Both the position numbers and the translations under genes were made by a program. Below the pieces are notes generated by a model. That model was given only the letters and a program-made list of their open reading frames with translations, was not told where the DNA came from and ran no database searches. A stretch of 33,200 nucleotides of DNA from an uncultured Spartobacteria bacterium (GTDB lineage Bacteria > Verrucomicrobiota > Verrucomicrobiia > Chthoniobacterales > UBA6821): assembly GCA_903831635.1 (NCBI GenBank), contig CAIKYN010000227.1:1-33200 (forward strand). The letters run 5' to 3'. Positions within the stretch are counted from its first letter, which is position 1, and each line of letters begins with the position of its first letter. This document shows, one piece after another, positions 1-8,882 of the stretch.

Positions 1-1610
1 AGCACACCTTGGAAAACCAGAGTCCAAGTCACGGCTTCGAATCCTCCGACGCTCGTGTAGATGGTCGTCAGGACACCCATGATTACGACGCTCCAGCGGA
101 CATCTAGGCCTGTGGTTGCTGAGATTGCAATCGAAGGGAGCACGAGGACAATGCTTGATCTGCCGAAGGTCTGAAAGATGATCTGCAGAAAACTGGCAAT
201 CAGGCGGAGTGAAAGATTGAAGCGTCGTTCTAGGTACTCGAAGGTGGAGGTAATCTCCAACCTTCGGAGGATCGGATAGGTGATCCGTGACTGGAAGAAG
301 TACACAGGAATAAAAACGATCAGGGGAAAAAGCCAGACAAGGTTGGAGGCAAAGGCCAGTGCCGGAACCGCCATGAAGCTGATTGCACTGGCAGCGGTGG
401 CGAACATACTGATACCGGCGGCCCACCAGGGAGTCTGACGGTTACCGAGGGAGTATTCCGCTGCAGATTTCTGATTCCGGAAGTAGTAACCAATGTAACC
501 GATGAAGCAGAAGTAGAAGAGAATCATCAGATAATCGGCCCAGTTCAGGTTACGGGCCGTCCGGGGCGTGCTCACCTGAAGAATGCTAGAATTACCTTTT
601 CCTCCAAAGAGAAGAAGCGATCCATCCGATGACTTTACCAGGGAGGGATTGAGGACTTTCAGTGGTGTTCCGGCTTTTACCCAGGCATCGGTGACCACGT
701 GAAAGAGCAGGGTGGGGGACTCATTTTCTTGGTTCAGGACGAGTGGGTCCAGCACGCTGGGTGTTGTATCGGCTCCAAAGACGAATGTGTGAGCCTGTCC
801 CGAGGGGGCGGCTTTACCGGCGGCAAGTGCAATCGGCAGTTCGGCACCATGAGCCCATCCCGTGAGAGTCGTTCCTTCAGCAGGCTTACTACGGTAAAGG
901 AGAACATCCTTGGTTGCAACGAAACCACCGCCTCCGTCGGATGAGCGCCCCCCGATTACCTCAAGTAAATCATACTGAGCTGTCACCAAGGGAAGAATCG
1001 TTCCAGAACCCGGAAGATCAGGAAGCCGGTTCCATGCGGCTTTCTCATTGGAGAGATCCAATGTGAGTACGTCGCGGCGTGCTTGCGGTGAGGAGAGCGA
1101 AGAGGTTCCCCCGACAACATGAAGTTTCTCGCTGACGATTGCTGCACCGGCCCCGACGACAGGGAACGGTAACGGTGGGAGTTCCCTGCTTTCCAGATGG
1201 GTGCCGTTCCAGCTAACTGCGGTCACGCGGGAAGAGGGGACTCCGTCAACGAGGCCACCAGCCACGATCAGATCGTTGCCATGCTGTGCTGTCGCTCCCC
1301 AAGCTCTTCCACCGGGAAAGGGAATCTTTTTCCAAGATGAGCCCTTCTCTCCCATCGGAAGCACATAAGCCTCTGGCACGCACGTGCCTTCTTTACCAAT
1401 TCCACCCAACTCGAGAAGGACTCCACCGGAAGTTCCTCCCTCGATCCCGTTGCGAGAGGCGATCTCCGAGGGAGGAGAGGGGAGGGCAGATTGTTCGATC
1501 CTGACCTGTGTGTCCGCTTTATCCAAAACATCCGACGCCTGGAGGGGGTATGCGTGCAGGAGGAGCAGTAGGAATGCCGGGAGTGAAAAGGACAGGCGGG
1601 GAAATATCAT
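1..1610 (-). CDS. Kelch/galactose-oxidase-like beta-propeller fused to a sodium:solute symporter (SSS family); C-terminus beyond the left edge
   Basis: Not in the supplied track (no stop inside the window). Hand translation from ATG at 1610-1608 on the minus strand stays open to base 1: MIFPRLSFSLPAFLLLLLHAYPLQAS (signal peptide), kelch-like repeats (DLIVAGGLVDGVPSSRVTAV, LHVVGGTSSLSSPQARRDVLTLDL, YDLLEVIGGRSSDGGGG, LLLFGGKGNSS), then SSS-like membrane sequence (NWADYLMILFYFCFIGYIGYYFRNQKSAAEYSLGNRQTPWWAAGISMFATAASAISFMAVPALAF...EYLERRFNLSLR). Confidence 0.88.
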   Translation of the reverse strand, partial: MIFPRLSFSLPAFLLLLLHAYPLQASDVLDKADTQVRIEQSALPSPPSEIASRNGIEGGTSGGVLLELGGIGKEGTCVPEAYVLPMGEKGSSWKKIPFPGGRAWGATAQHGNDLIVAGGLVDGVPSSRVTAVSWNGTHLESRELPPLPFPVVGAGAAIVSEKLHVVGGTSSLSSPQARRDVLTLDLSNEKAAWNRLPDLPGSGTILPLVTAQYDLLEVIGGRSSDGGGGFVATKDVLLYRSKPAEGTTLTGWAHGAELPIALAAGKAAPSGQAHTFVFGADTTPSVLDPLVLNQENESPTLLFHVVTDAWVKAGTPLKVLNPSLVKSSDGSLLLFGGKGNSSILQVSTPRTARNLNWADYLMILFYFCFIGYIGYYFRNQKSAAEYSLGNRQTPWWAAGISMFATAASAISFMAVPALAFASNLVWLFPLIVFIPVYFFQSRITYPILRRLEITSTFEYLERRFNLSLRLIASFLQIIFQTFGRSSIVLVLPSIAISATTGLDVRWSVVIMGVLTTIYTSVGGFEAVTWTLVFQGV

Positions 1611-1664
1611 TGGTTGGGGGTGATGCACGGTAAACGTTAAGTCTAGAGGGCGCGGATACCTCGG

Positions 1665-2372
1665 TCAATCGTCCTTCACGGCATTCGCAGCCACGTTGAT
1701 CCACTCGTCTGCCATGAGTTGGTGACCTGCCGCGGAAGGGTGAACTCCGTCCGGTATCCAGAATGAGGCGGGTGCTATGTTAAGTGCAGCATCAAAAAGT
1801 GGTTGCCATTCGATCACGTAAGTTCCGTGCTTTTCCGCAAGATCAACGACTGCCGAGGCAAAGTTCCCGACTTCGGAACTCCAGAGGTCCCAATCTTTGC
1901 CGATCTTGTCCTCGGGTAGAACAAAAGGAGTGCAGAGGATGATTTTGGTATCCGGAAGCTCTTTTCTGGTTAGAGAGAGAAGAAAGTCAAAGGTTTCACG
2001 GAAGAGTTCGAGGGTCACCAAGCTCTTGGGAGGGCGCCCATCGGTCCGGGGTGGAGGCGGGATGGTAAGTTCCACGACACTGGCGGCATCATTCACGCCC
2101 ACGAAAATAGTGAGAAGATCGGGGCGATGTGAGATGCAATCCTCCTCCCAACGGGGTGCTAAATCGGTGATCCTGTGACCATTGATTCCGCGATTGATAA
2201 AATTGACGGAATCCTGCGGGTGATCATAACCATAACGCGCGGCAATCAGACGGACATAGGTGTCCCCGAGTGAGTGGTTCACATCGCCTGTCCTGCTGCG
2301 ATCTCCATCTGTGATGGAGTCTCCAATAAAAAGAATCGTGCTTTCTTGTTTGAAAATGCGGGGCTGTTTCAT
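1665..2372 (-). CDS. SGNH/GDSL-type esterase/lipase
   Basis: ORF 1665..2477; the likely start is the internal Met at 2372 (MKQPRIFKQESTILFIGDSITDGD). GDS block, GVND block and C-terminal DGVHPSAAGH match the SGNH hydrolase fold. Confidence 0.87.
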   Translation of the reverse strand: MKQPRIFKQESTILFIGDSITDGDRSRTGDVNHSLGDTYVRLIAARYGYDHPQDSVNFINRGINGHRITDLAPRWEEDCISHRPDLLTIFVGVNDAASVVELTIPPPPRTDGRPPKSLVTLELFRETFDFLLSLTRKELPDTKIILCTPFVLPEDKIGKDWDLWSSEVGNFASAVVDLAEKHGTYVIEWQPLFDAALNIAPASFWIPDGVHPSAAGHQLMADEWINVAANAVKDD

Positions 2373-2536
2373 AACTGATTTTAGCTGTTTGCAGGGATAT
2401 TGTGATCGATGTTTTGATCGATTGCTAAAGTAAAAATCATTGCTACACCTCAGCCTAAAGGGAAGTGCATGTTTCATCAGAGTTGATTGGATTGCATTTG
2501 AATGATTCCCGCGTCAGTTTTTGTAACATTCGAGCC

Positions 2537-3445
2537 ATGATGATCCGAGCGGCCTTAATCATTCTTAGCCTGTGTTCGTTGATGCGGGGTTCCTCTTTAT
2601 TACCAGAAGGAGTAACTGTCACCCGAGATCATGATGGCGAGACTCCGGGCGTCGAGTCGTGGTCGATTGTCAGTCCCTACCAGCAGGGCACGAACAAGGT
2701 CGAGGTGCTGCTACCGCCCCATCTTGATCCAAACCGCAAATACCCAGTGGTGTACTGCCTCCCCGTCAATGCGGGTACCATGGGAAACTGGGGGCATCCC
2801 TTGACTGAAGCGATCAGGTGTAGGCTTGCCGATAAATACCAGGCGATCTTTGTGACCCCTTCTTTCACTACGCTCCCTTGGTATGGAAATAACCCCGAGA
2901 ATCCACTCTTTCGGCAGAACGACCATATCACCAAGGCGGTGATGCCTTTTATCGAAAGCCATTATCCGGTGTTAGATTTCTATAGTGCGCCATCACCCTC
3001 ACAATCCTCACCAAATTATTTGATCGGTTTCAGTAAATCGTCCTTGGGAGCCCTTGCTCTTTTCTTCAACAACCCTGACAAATTCCGCTCGGTGGCAGTT
3101 TTTGAGAGCTGGTATGGGCAGCCGAATGATCTCCAGTGGAATACTTGGGGGTTCAAGGAATGTTACGGAACAAGAGCTAACTACGACCTGTACGATCCCC
3201 AGTTGCTGATAGCCAAACGTGCGGGCGAGTTTGCTAATGGTCCTTCGAGAATCACTGTGCTGGGCGGCGGTCCTGGTCCGAGAGTTGGTGTCGATCAGCT
3301 GTTGGGATTACTACGCGACAAATCGGTTCCACATATCGAGATCTGGGATCGCACCATGAGCCATGATTGGCGGAGCGGCTGGATGCCGTTGGCAGTCGCC
3401 TCACTCTTTGCGCCTCCCGGGGACGCTCCGGCTCCCACGAAATAG
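2537..3445 (+). CDS. Secreted alpha/beta-hydrolase (putative esterase, esterase D-like)
   Basis: ORF 2465..3445; likely start MMIRAALIILSLCSLMRGSS at 2537 (signal peptide). Nucleophile elbow YLIGFSKSSLGALAL, candidate catalytic His in MSHDWRSGW. Confidence 0.72.
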   Translation: MMIRAALIILSLCSLMRGSSLLPEGVTVTRDHDGETPGVESWSIVSPYQQGTNKVEVLLPPHLDPNRKYPVVYCLPVNAGTMGNWGHPLTEAIRCRLADKYQAIFVTPSFTTLPWYGNNPENPLFRQNDHITKAVMPFIESHYPVLDFYSAPSPSQSSPNYLIGFSKSSLGALALFFNNPDKFRSVAVFESWYGQPNDLQWNTWGFKECYGTRANYDLYDPQLLIAKRAGEFANGPSRITVLGGGPGPRVGVDQLLGLLRDKSVPHIEIWDRTMSHDWRSGWMPLAVASLFAPPGDAPAPTK

Positions 3446-3471
3446 GCTGATTGACTCGCCCTGTTAGGGGC

Positions 3472-4179
3472 TTACTCCACAAACCTCGTGAATGAAGTCG
3501 CAGGATCCCTTTCTGTACGAAGGGTATTCTCGATTTTTGAGGAATCTTCGTAACCAAGCGCCATCCCGCAGACGAGCATCTGCTGGTCCGAGATTTTCAG
3601 GTGCCGGGCGATGATTCTGTGGTATTTGCAGAAAGCAGCTTGGGGACAGGTATCAAGCCCTCGGGCCTGCGCGGCGATCATGACATTCTGAAGAAACATG
3701 CCGTAGTCTAGCCAGCTCCCCTGGCCCATGATCCGATCGATGGTGAAGAAGAGTCCGACCGGCGCATCGAAGAAAGTGTAGTTACGAGCAAATTGCAGTT
3801 CCATCCGTTCACGCTCTCCCTTGGTGATGCCCAGAAGTCCGTAGAGATCGTAGCCAACCTTACGGCGCCGATCGATGTAGGGAGGCACCCATTTGTCCGG
3901 GTAGTAGGAGTATTCCTGTGTGTGCTCCGCATCTCGGACGGGATCGAGTGCTGTTTCGACGAGCTCCTTGGAGAGAGCTTCCTTTTTCTCACCCGTGACG
4001 ACGATGGTCTGCCACGGTTGGGTATTCGTTCCGGAGGGGGCTCGAGCCGCAACATCCAGGATCTCCAGAATGGTCTGATTCGGCACAGGCGTCGGTAGGA
4101 AGGCCCGCACAGAACGCCTTCCTCGGATGGTTTCATCAACGATGCATGAGATTTTAACTTTAGGGTCTAAATCGCTCAT
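3472..4179 (-). CDS. Nitroreductase family protein
   Basis: 235 aa; RGRRSVRAFLPTPVPNQTILEILDVAARAPSGTNTQPWQTIVVTG is a typical nitroreductase N-terminus. Confidence 0.88.
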   Translation of the reverse strand: MSDLDPKVKISCIVDETIRGRRSVRAFLPTPVPNQTILEILDVAARAPSGTNTQPWQTIVVTGEKKEALSKELVETALDPVRDAEHTQEYSYYPDKWVPPYIDRRRKVGYDLYGLLGITKGERERMELQFARNYTFFDAPVGLFFTIDRIMGQGSWLDYGMFLQNVMIAAQARGLDTCPQAAFCKYHRIIARHLKISDQQMLVCGMALGYEDSSKIENTLRTERDPATSFTRFVE

Positions 4180-4233
4180 CGGTTTTCTCTGTCTCTCTAA
4201 AAGCCTTCAGTCTTCAGCCTAGAAACCTCTTTT

Positions 4234-5571
4234 TCATGGCTCCGGATACGCTTTGATGAAATTTTTATACCAAAAAGCGGAAGGGGAAGGGATACGATCA
4301 TGCGTGGTTGGATCAAAGGAGAAGAGTCCGAATTTTGGCGTCCAACCCTCGGTCCACTCATAGTTGTCGACCAAGGTCCATGGGAAGTAGCCACGCACAT
4401 CCACGCCCTCGTTCATGGCACGTCGCATTTGGGCGATATGCTCGCGGAAATAGCGGATCGACTTCTGTCCGCTCTGGGTACCGATGCCGTTTTCCGAGAT
4501 CACGATTGGCTTGTGATAGCGACTCCAAATCTGTCGGAGCACATGATAGAGACCAGTCGGTGCGATCTCCCAACCGAGCTGCGTGTATTGGGAGTTATGC
4601 TCTCCGACGGGACGGAAGAGAAAGCGCAGGAGACTGCACTGCTGGGCGTAGTAATAGTTGACGCCGATCAGATCACAGGTGTCGGCTACCATATCGAGGT
4701 GGTCGTAGTTCTGATGCAGCATTAGGTGATAGACGGAACGGGTCGGATCGGCATAGGTCGCCTTCCTCCAGTAGGGCAGCGAGTAGATTCCCATCACCAA
4801 CGCATCAGGTCGTTCCTCCCTGACGATGGCTGCTGCATCACGGAACATCTCTGCCGAAACCTGCATCGCCCTCTTGTAAGAACCTGGGTGGACCAGTAGT
4901 CCCGGCGGCCAGTGGGCTCCGATCCATCCAAGCTGAAGGGCTCCGTTCGGCTCATTCTGCGGAACATAGATGCGCACATCGGACTTGGTAGCCCTCACTA
5001 CACGGCGCACATGAGCCTGCCAGGCTGAGCGGATGTCTGGATTGAGGAAATTGGCCCTAGACTTATCCTTGGAATAGATCCAATCGGGAAAGGTGAAATG
5101 CCAGAGCGTGATGATTGGCTCAATCCCAGCCTCCCTGCATTTATGGGCCATCTCAGCATAGCGTGCCAGAGCCGCTTCATTGATCTCACCCCGACGGGGT
5201 TCCACGCGCGCCCAATCAACCCCGAAGCGGAAATGATTCACTCCCAGAAATTTGACGGCAGCCAAATCCTTGTCGAACTGGCTCCAGGAGAAGACGGCAG
5301 TGTCCCCTCGGACGGGAGCTCTTCCCTCTTCTGCAAAACGGTCCCAGTCGGTCTTGAAATACCATTTCGATCCCGGAACGTATCCCTTATCCTCGTTCTG
5401 GAACGGAGCTGTGGAAGTGCCCCACCAGAAGGGTTCCTTGGGTAATTTTTTTGTTACCACGGCACTTGCGGGAGGCGTGTAATGGCGCGGTGCCATGATG
5501 CATCCAGGGAGGAGCAGGATGGATGGGAGAAGCGTTCCCAGGAGGAGGCTGCGGATGGTTGCTTGATGCAT
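4234..5571 (-). CDS. Lipoprotein GH1 family glycoside hydrolase
   Basis: 445 aa; lipobox LLLPGC; WWGTSTAPFQNE, acid/base motif PQNEPNG, nucleophile motif ISENGIGT, C-terminal DNYEWTEGWTPKFGL. Confidence 0.88.
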   Translation of the reverse strand: MHQATIRSLLLGTLLPSILLLPGCIMAPRHYTPPASAVVTKKLPKEPFWWGTSTAPFQNEDKGYVPGSKWYFKTDWDRFAEEGRAPVRGDTAVFSWSQFDKDLAAVKFLGVNHFRFGVDWARVEPRRGEINEAALARYAEMAHKCREAGIEPIITLWHFTFPDWIYSKDKSRANFLNPDIRSAWQAHVRRVVRATKSDVRIYVPQNEPNGALQLGWIGAHWPPGLLVHPGSYKRAMQVSAEMFRDAAAIVREERPDALVMGIYSLPYWRKATYADPTRSVYHLMLHQNYDHLDMVADTCDLIGVNYYYAQQCSLLRFLFRPVGEHNSQYTQLGWEIAPTGLYHVLRQIWSRYHKPIVISENGIGTQSGQKSIRYFREHIAQMRRAMNEGVDVRGYFPWTLVDNYEWTEGWTPKFGLFSFDPTTHDRIPSPSAFWYKNFIKAYPEP

Positions 5572-5610
5572 TGATTAAGGCCTAGTAACTAACAGGGAAG
5601 GCAATCCTTC

Positions 5611-6543
5611 ATGAAGCATTCTTTCCTTCTTTGTATTTTTCTTCTGCTGCTGGTCTCTTCAGGGCGATCGGAAATGGATATGGATGCTAAACGCCTCATG
5701 CCGGATACCATTTTCATGAATGATGGAAAGGTTCTTCACGGCCTGATCCTCAGGAATGATGCGCAGAAGGTGACCTTGCAGCAAAAAATGGGGGAAGTGG
5801 AGATCCCCAAGAGTGGTATCCGTCGCATCGATGACGAGCCTGATTTGGGAGTCTATTTTGCCGACATCGTTGATCCTGGAACGCTTCCCCCGTGGCGGAT
5901 GATCGTTCAGGACCTGCGTACTGATGACAGCATCAAATCCTTCAGGCAGATTCCTGCAACAACCATCGACAATGGTTATCTCAAGGATATTCCCTATCTC
6001 TCCTTCAAGATCAACGAACGGACGGAGATGAATGTCTACGGCGATCCTAATCACCCAGTCTGCATTGAGTTCGGTATTTACGAACGAGGGGAAAAGATCA
6101 CCCAGTTCAAGAAAATCATCCGTGCTTACCTTGCGGGCATTCTTACCAACAGAAAAGAGGTTGGGGCCCTCTACTCCCTGCATGAAAAGGGAGGCCAGAT
6201 TCGAGTAAAAAACTTTATTTTTAAGGTCACGCCGCCAGATGCACCCGACGCCTACGGAGGTTGGTGGATCGCGATTTATGATCCTTCGCGCCTCGAGAAG
6301 GCACGAATTCCCGACGCAGTGTATCGAAAAGTTACACTCCCCTTTGATGAGGTGAATAATCACTTTGGGAGACTCCGTTTGGACCGAATCATGTCGAATG
6401 ATCAGTTCCTAGCTGCCACCCGCATGAATTGGAATAGCGCCATCCCCGATCTGCGTGGGTTTTACCGCAACAGAGTGGGAGATCTGGAACTTCTTGTTCC
6501 GTCATTTATGAAGAAAAAACCTTCACCCACACCTCAGCCATGA
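5611..6543 (+). CDS. Uncharacterised secreted protein with N-terminal small beta-barrel-like segment
   Basis: 310 aa; signal peptide MKHSFLLCIFLLLLVSSGRS; DTIFMNDGKVLHGLILRNDAQKVTLQQKMGEVEIPKSGIRRIDD. Stop overlaps the next start (ATGA). Confidence 0.75.
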   Translation: MKHSFLLCIFLLLLVSSGRSEMDMDAKRLMPDTIFMNDGKVLHGLILRNDAQKVTLQQKMGEVEIPKSGIRRIDDEPDLGVYFADIVDPGTLPPWRMIVQDLRTDDSIKSFRQIPATTIDNGYLKDIPYLSFKINERTEMNVYGDPNHPVCIEFGIYERGEKITQFKKIIRAYLAGILTNRKEVGALYSLHEKGGQIRVKNFIFKVTPPDAPDAYGGWWIAIYDPSRLEKARIPDAVYRKVTLPFDEVNNHFGRLRLDRIMSNDQFLAATRMNWNSAIPDLRGFYRNRVGDLELLVPSFMKKKPSPTPQP

Positions 6544-7880
6544 AGAGCTTTCCCATGATCGCGGCGGTATTTCCGCTCCTGCTCCTCGGGGGGTGCGCCA
6601 TTCATCCCCTGGGCGCTCTGGACAAGGCTCCACGCCATCAGGCGGAAAAGCTCACGGGCTATGCCCCCTTCGCCTGGGGGATCTCCACCAGCAGCCTCCA
6701 GTATGAAAACAAAGCGGTGCAACCCGGAGATCCTAACTACTATGTCCGCGACTGGGATCTGCTGGTGCAGCATAAAAAGGCTCCTGTAGTCGGGGATGCA
6801 CTTTATTCCTGGAGTGATTTTGACAAGGATCTTGCCGCTCTCAAAAAGATCGGGGTGACCCACTACCGATTCAGCATAGAATGGGCCCGCGTCGAGCCCC
6901 ATCCGGGTCAATATAACGAACGGGCAGTCCGAGGATATGTCCAGATGTGCCGCAAACTCAAGGAGGCGGGAATAGAGCCCGTGGTCACGCTCTGGCACTT
7001 CACCTTCCCCGCGTGGTTGACCGATACCAAGGACAGCGAAAAGACCAACTGGCTTCACCCGCTTGCCCGCGAACGTTGGAATCTTTACGTCAAGAAGATG
7101 GTCCGAGCGACCGCTCCCTTCACAACTTTCTATGCCCCTGAGAATGAGCCCAATGGACAGGTCCTTACCGCCTACATCATCGGTCTCTGGCCTCCCTGCC
7201 ATACCTTTGATTTCAAGGGGTATCAAGCCGCGACAATCGCCAGTGCCGACATGTTTCGTGATGCCGCCGCCCGGATCAAGGAGGTGAAACCTTCGGCCAA
7301 GGTGCTCAGCGTCGAGGCACTTCCCTGGTGGGAGCACGCGCCGCTTGATCCCGGAGGCCTCCTCTACAACACGGTGATGCATGCCAATTTCGATCATTTG
7401 GACCGCATCTATGACGTCTGCGACATCATCGGATTCAACTACTACTACAGCCAGATGGCCGGCCCGCTTAGTCTCCTTTCTGAGGGAGCGCGTCATGGTC
7501 ATCACTACACGATGATGGGATGGAGAATCGACCCCGCCGCCCTCGGCAAGCAGATCCGCTACGTCGGCAAGCGCTACGACAAGCCGATGATGATCACGGA
7601 AAACGGGGTTGCCACCACGGATGAAAAGAAGCGCCTCTCCTATCTCCACGACCACATTGCGCAGGTTCGCAAGACCATGGATGAGGGTTACGATGTGAAG
7701 GGGTATTTTGTCTGGTCGCTGGCGGACAACTACGAGTGGCACTACGGTTATGTACCGAAGTTCGGCCTCTCAAGCATGGATTCCTCCAACAAGGTCAGGA
7801 TCCTCAAGCCGGCCGCCTACTATTACCGCGACGTCATTCGTGCATCCAATCGGGCTCAAAAGGTAACCCCACTGAACTGA
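6540..7880 (+). CDS. Lipoprotein GH1 family glycoside hydrolase (paralogue of 4234..5571)
   Basis: 446 aa; lipobox LLLLGGC; FAWGISTSSLQYE, PENEPNG, MITENGVAT, DNYEWHYGYVPKFGL. Confidence 0.9.
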   Translation: MKSFPMIAAVFPLLLLGGCAIHPLGALDKAPRHQAEKLTGYAPFAWGISTSSLQYENKAVQPGDPNYYVRDWDLLVQHKKAPVVGDALYSWSDFDKDLAALKKIGVTHYRFSIEWARVEPHPGQYNERAVRGYVQMCRKLKEAGIEPVVTLWHFTFPAWLTDTKDSEKTNWLHPLARERWNLYVKKMVRATAPFTTFYAPENEPNGQVLTAYIIGLWPPCHTFDFKGYQAATIASADMFRDAAARIKEVKPSAKVLSVEALPWWEHAPLDPGGLLYNTVMHANFDHLDRIYDVCDIIGFNYYYSQMAGPLSLLSEGARHGHHYTMMGWRIDPAALGKQIRYVGKRYDKPMMITENGVATTDEKKRLSYLHDHIAQVRKTMDEGYDVKGYFVWSLADNYEWHYGYVPKFGLSSMDSSNKVRILKPAAYYYRDVIRASNRAQKVTPLN

Positions 7881-7886
7881 GTCCTT

Positions 7887-8882
7887 GTGAAGGTTGCCGT
7901 CTTCAATACCAAGCGCTATGAGCGCGCCGTGCTGGAGAAAGCAGCGCAGGGAACTTCAATCGACTTCAACTTTCTGGAGCCTCGTCTTGATGCGCAGACC
8001 GCAGTGTTGGCTGCCGGACATGAGGCGGTGCTGATCTTTGTGAATGATGTGGCCAACCGGGTCGTTCTCGAAAAACTCTCCGCCGGAGGAACGCGCTTCC
8101 TTGCCACGCGAAGTGCCGGGTTCAACCAGATCGACCGTGAGGCGGCGTGTGAGTTCGGGATCTCGCTCGCCTACGTGCCCGCCTATTCCCCCAATGCCGT
8201 TGCGGAATTCACAATCGGCCTGATCTTGACCCTTGGACGTCACATTCATGAAGGGCATAACCGCGTGAGGCGGGCTGATTTCAATCTCGAGGGACTTTGC
8301 GGATTTGAATTACGCGACATGACTGTCGGTGTTTGCGGGACCGGAAGGATCGGCACAGAGGTTGTGAAACTACTCAGCGGTTTCGGGTGCAAGATCCTTG
8401 CCTATGACGACGAACCGAACGAGACCGTGACCCTGCTGGCCTCCTATGTCGACACGCGTGAGGAGCTTTTCCGGTACTCCGACATCCTTACTCTGCACGT
8501 CCCCCTTCAGCCTTCGACCTTCCATCTCATCGATCAGTCAGCCCTCGGCATGATGAAGAATGGTGTCTTTCTCATCAATACGAGTCGTGGAGCTCTGCTG
8601 GATACTCCGGCTGTCGTAGAGGCTCTGAAGAGTCGCAAGGTCGGCTTCCTGGCGATCGATGTCTACGAGGAGGAGGCTTCCCTCTTCTTTGAGGATCACT
8701 CCTCGGACATCATCAGCGACGACACCTTTGCCCGGTTGCTCACCTTTCCTAATGTCATCGTGACAGGCCATCAGGCCTTCCTTACCCAGCATGCCCTGCG
8801 CAATATCGCGGAGACAACCGTTCAAAGCCTGCAAGAGTTCACCACTGGGATGCCCTGCACCTATGCCGTGCCGGCGCCATGA
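7887..8882 (+). CDS. D-isomer-specific 2-hydroxyacid dehydrogenase (D-lactate dehydrogenase-like)
   Basis: 331 aa, GTG start; MTVGVCGTGRIGTEV NAD-binding motif, HVPLQPSTFHLI, GVFLINTSRGALLDT, VIVTGHQAFLTQHAL. Confidence 0.9.
   Translation: MKVAVFNTKRYERAVLEKAAQGTSIDFNFLEPRLDAQTAVLAAGHEAVLIFVNDVANRVVLEKLSAGGTRFLATRSAGFNQIDREAACEFGISLAYVPAYSPNAVAEFTIGLILTLGRHIHEGHNRVRRADFNLEGLCGFELRDMTVGVCGTGRIGTEVVKLLSGFGCKILAYDDEPNETVTLLASYVDTREELFRYSDILTLHVPLQPSTFHLIDQSALGMMKNGVFLINTSRGALLDTPAVVEALKSRKVGFLAIDVYEEEASLFFEDHSSDIISDDTFARLLTFPNVIVTGHQAFLTQHALRNIAETTVQSLQEFTTGMPCTYAVPAP

Noticed and set aside
6534-7742. 402-aa minus-strand ORF opposite the second GH1
   Set aside because: Antisense to a GH1 gene with intact catalytic motifs; no family features in the antisense translation.
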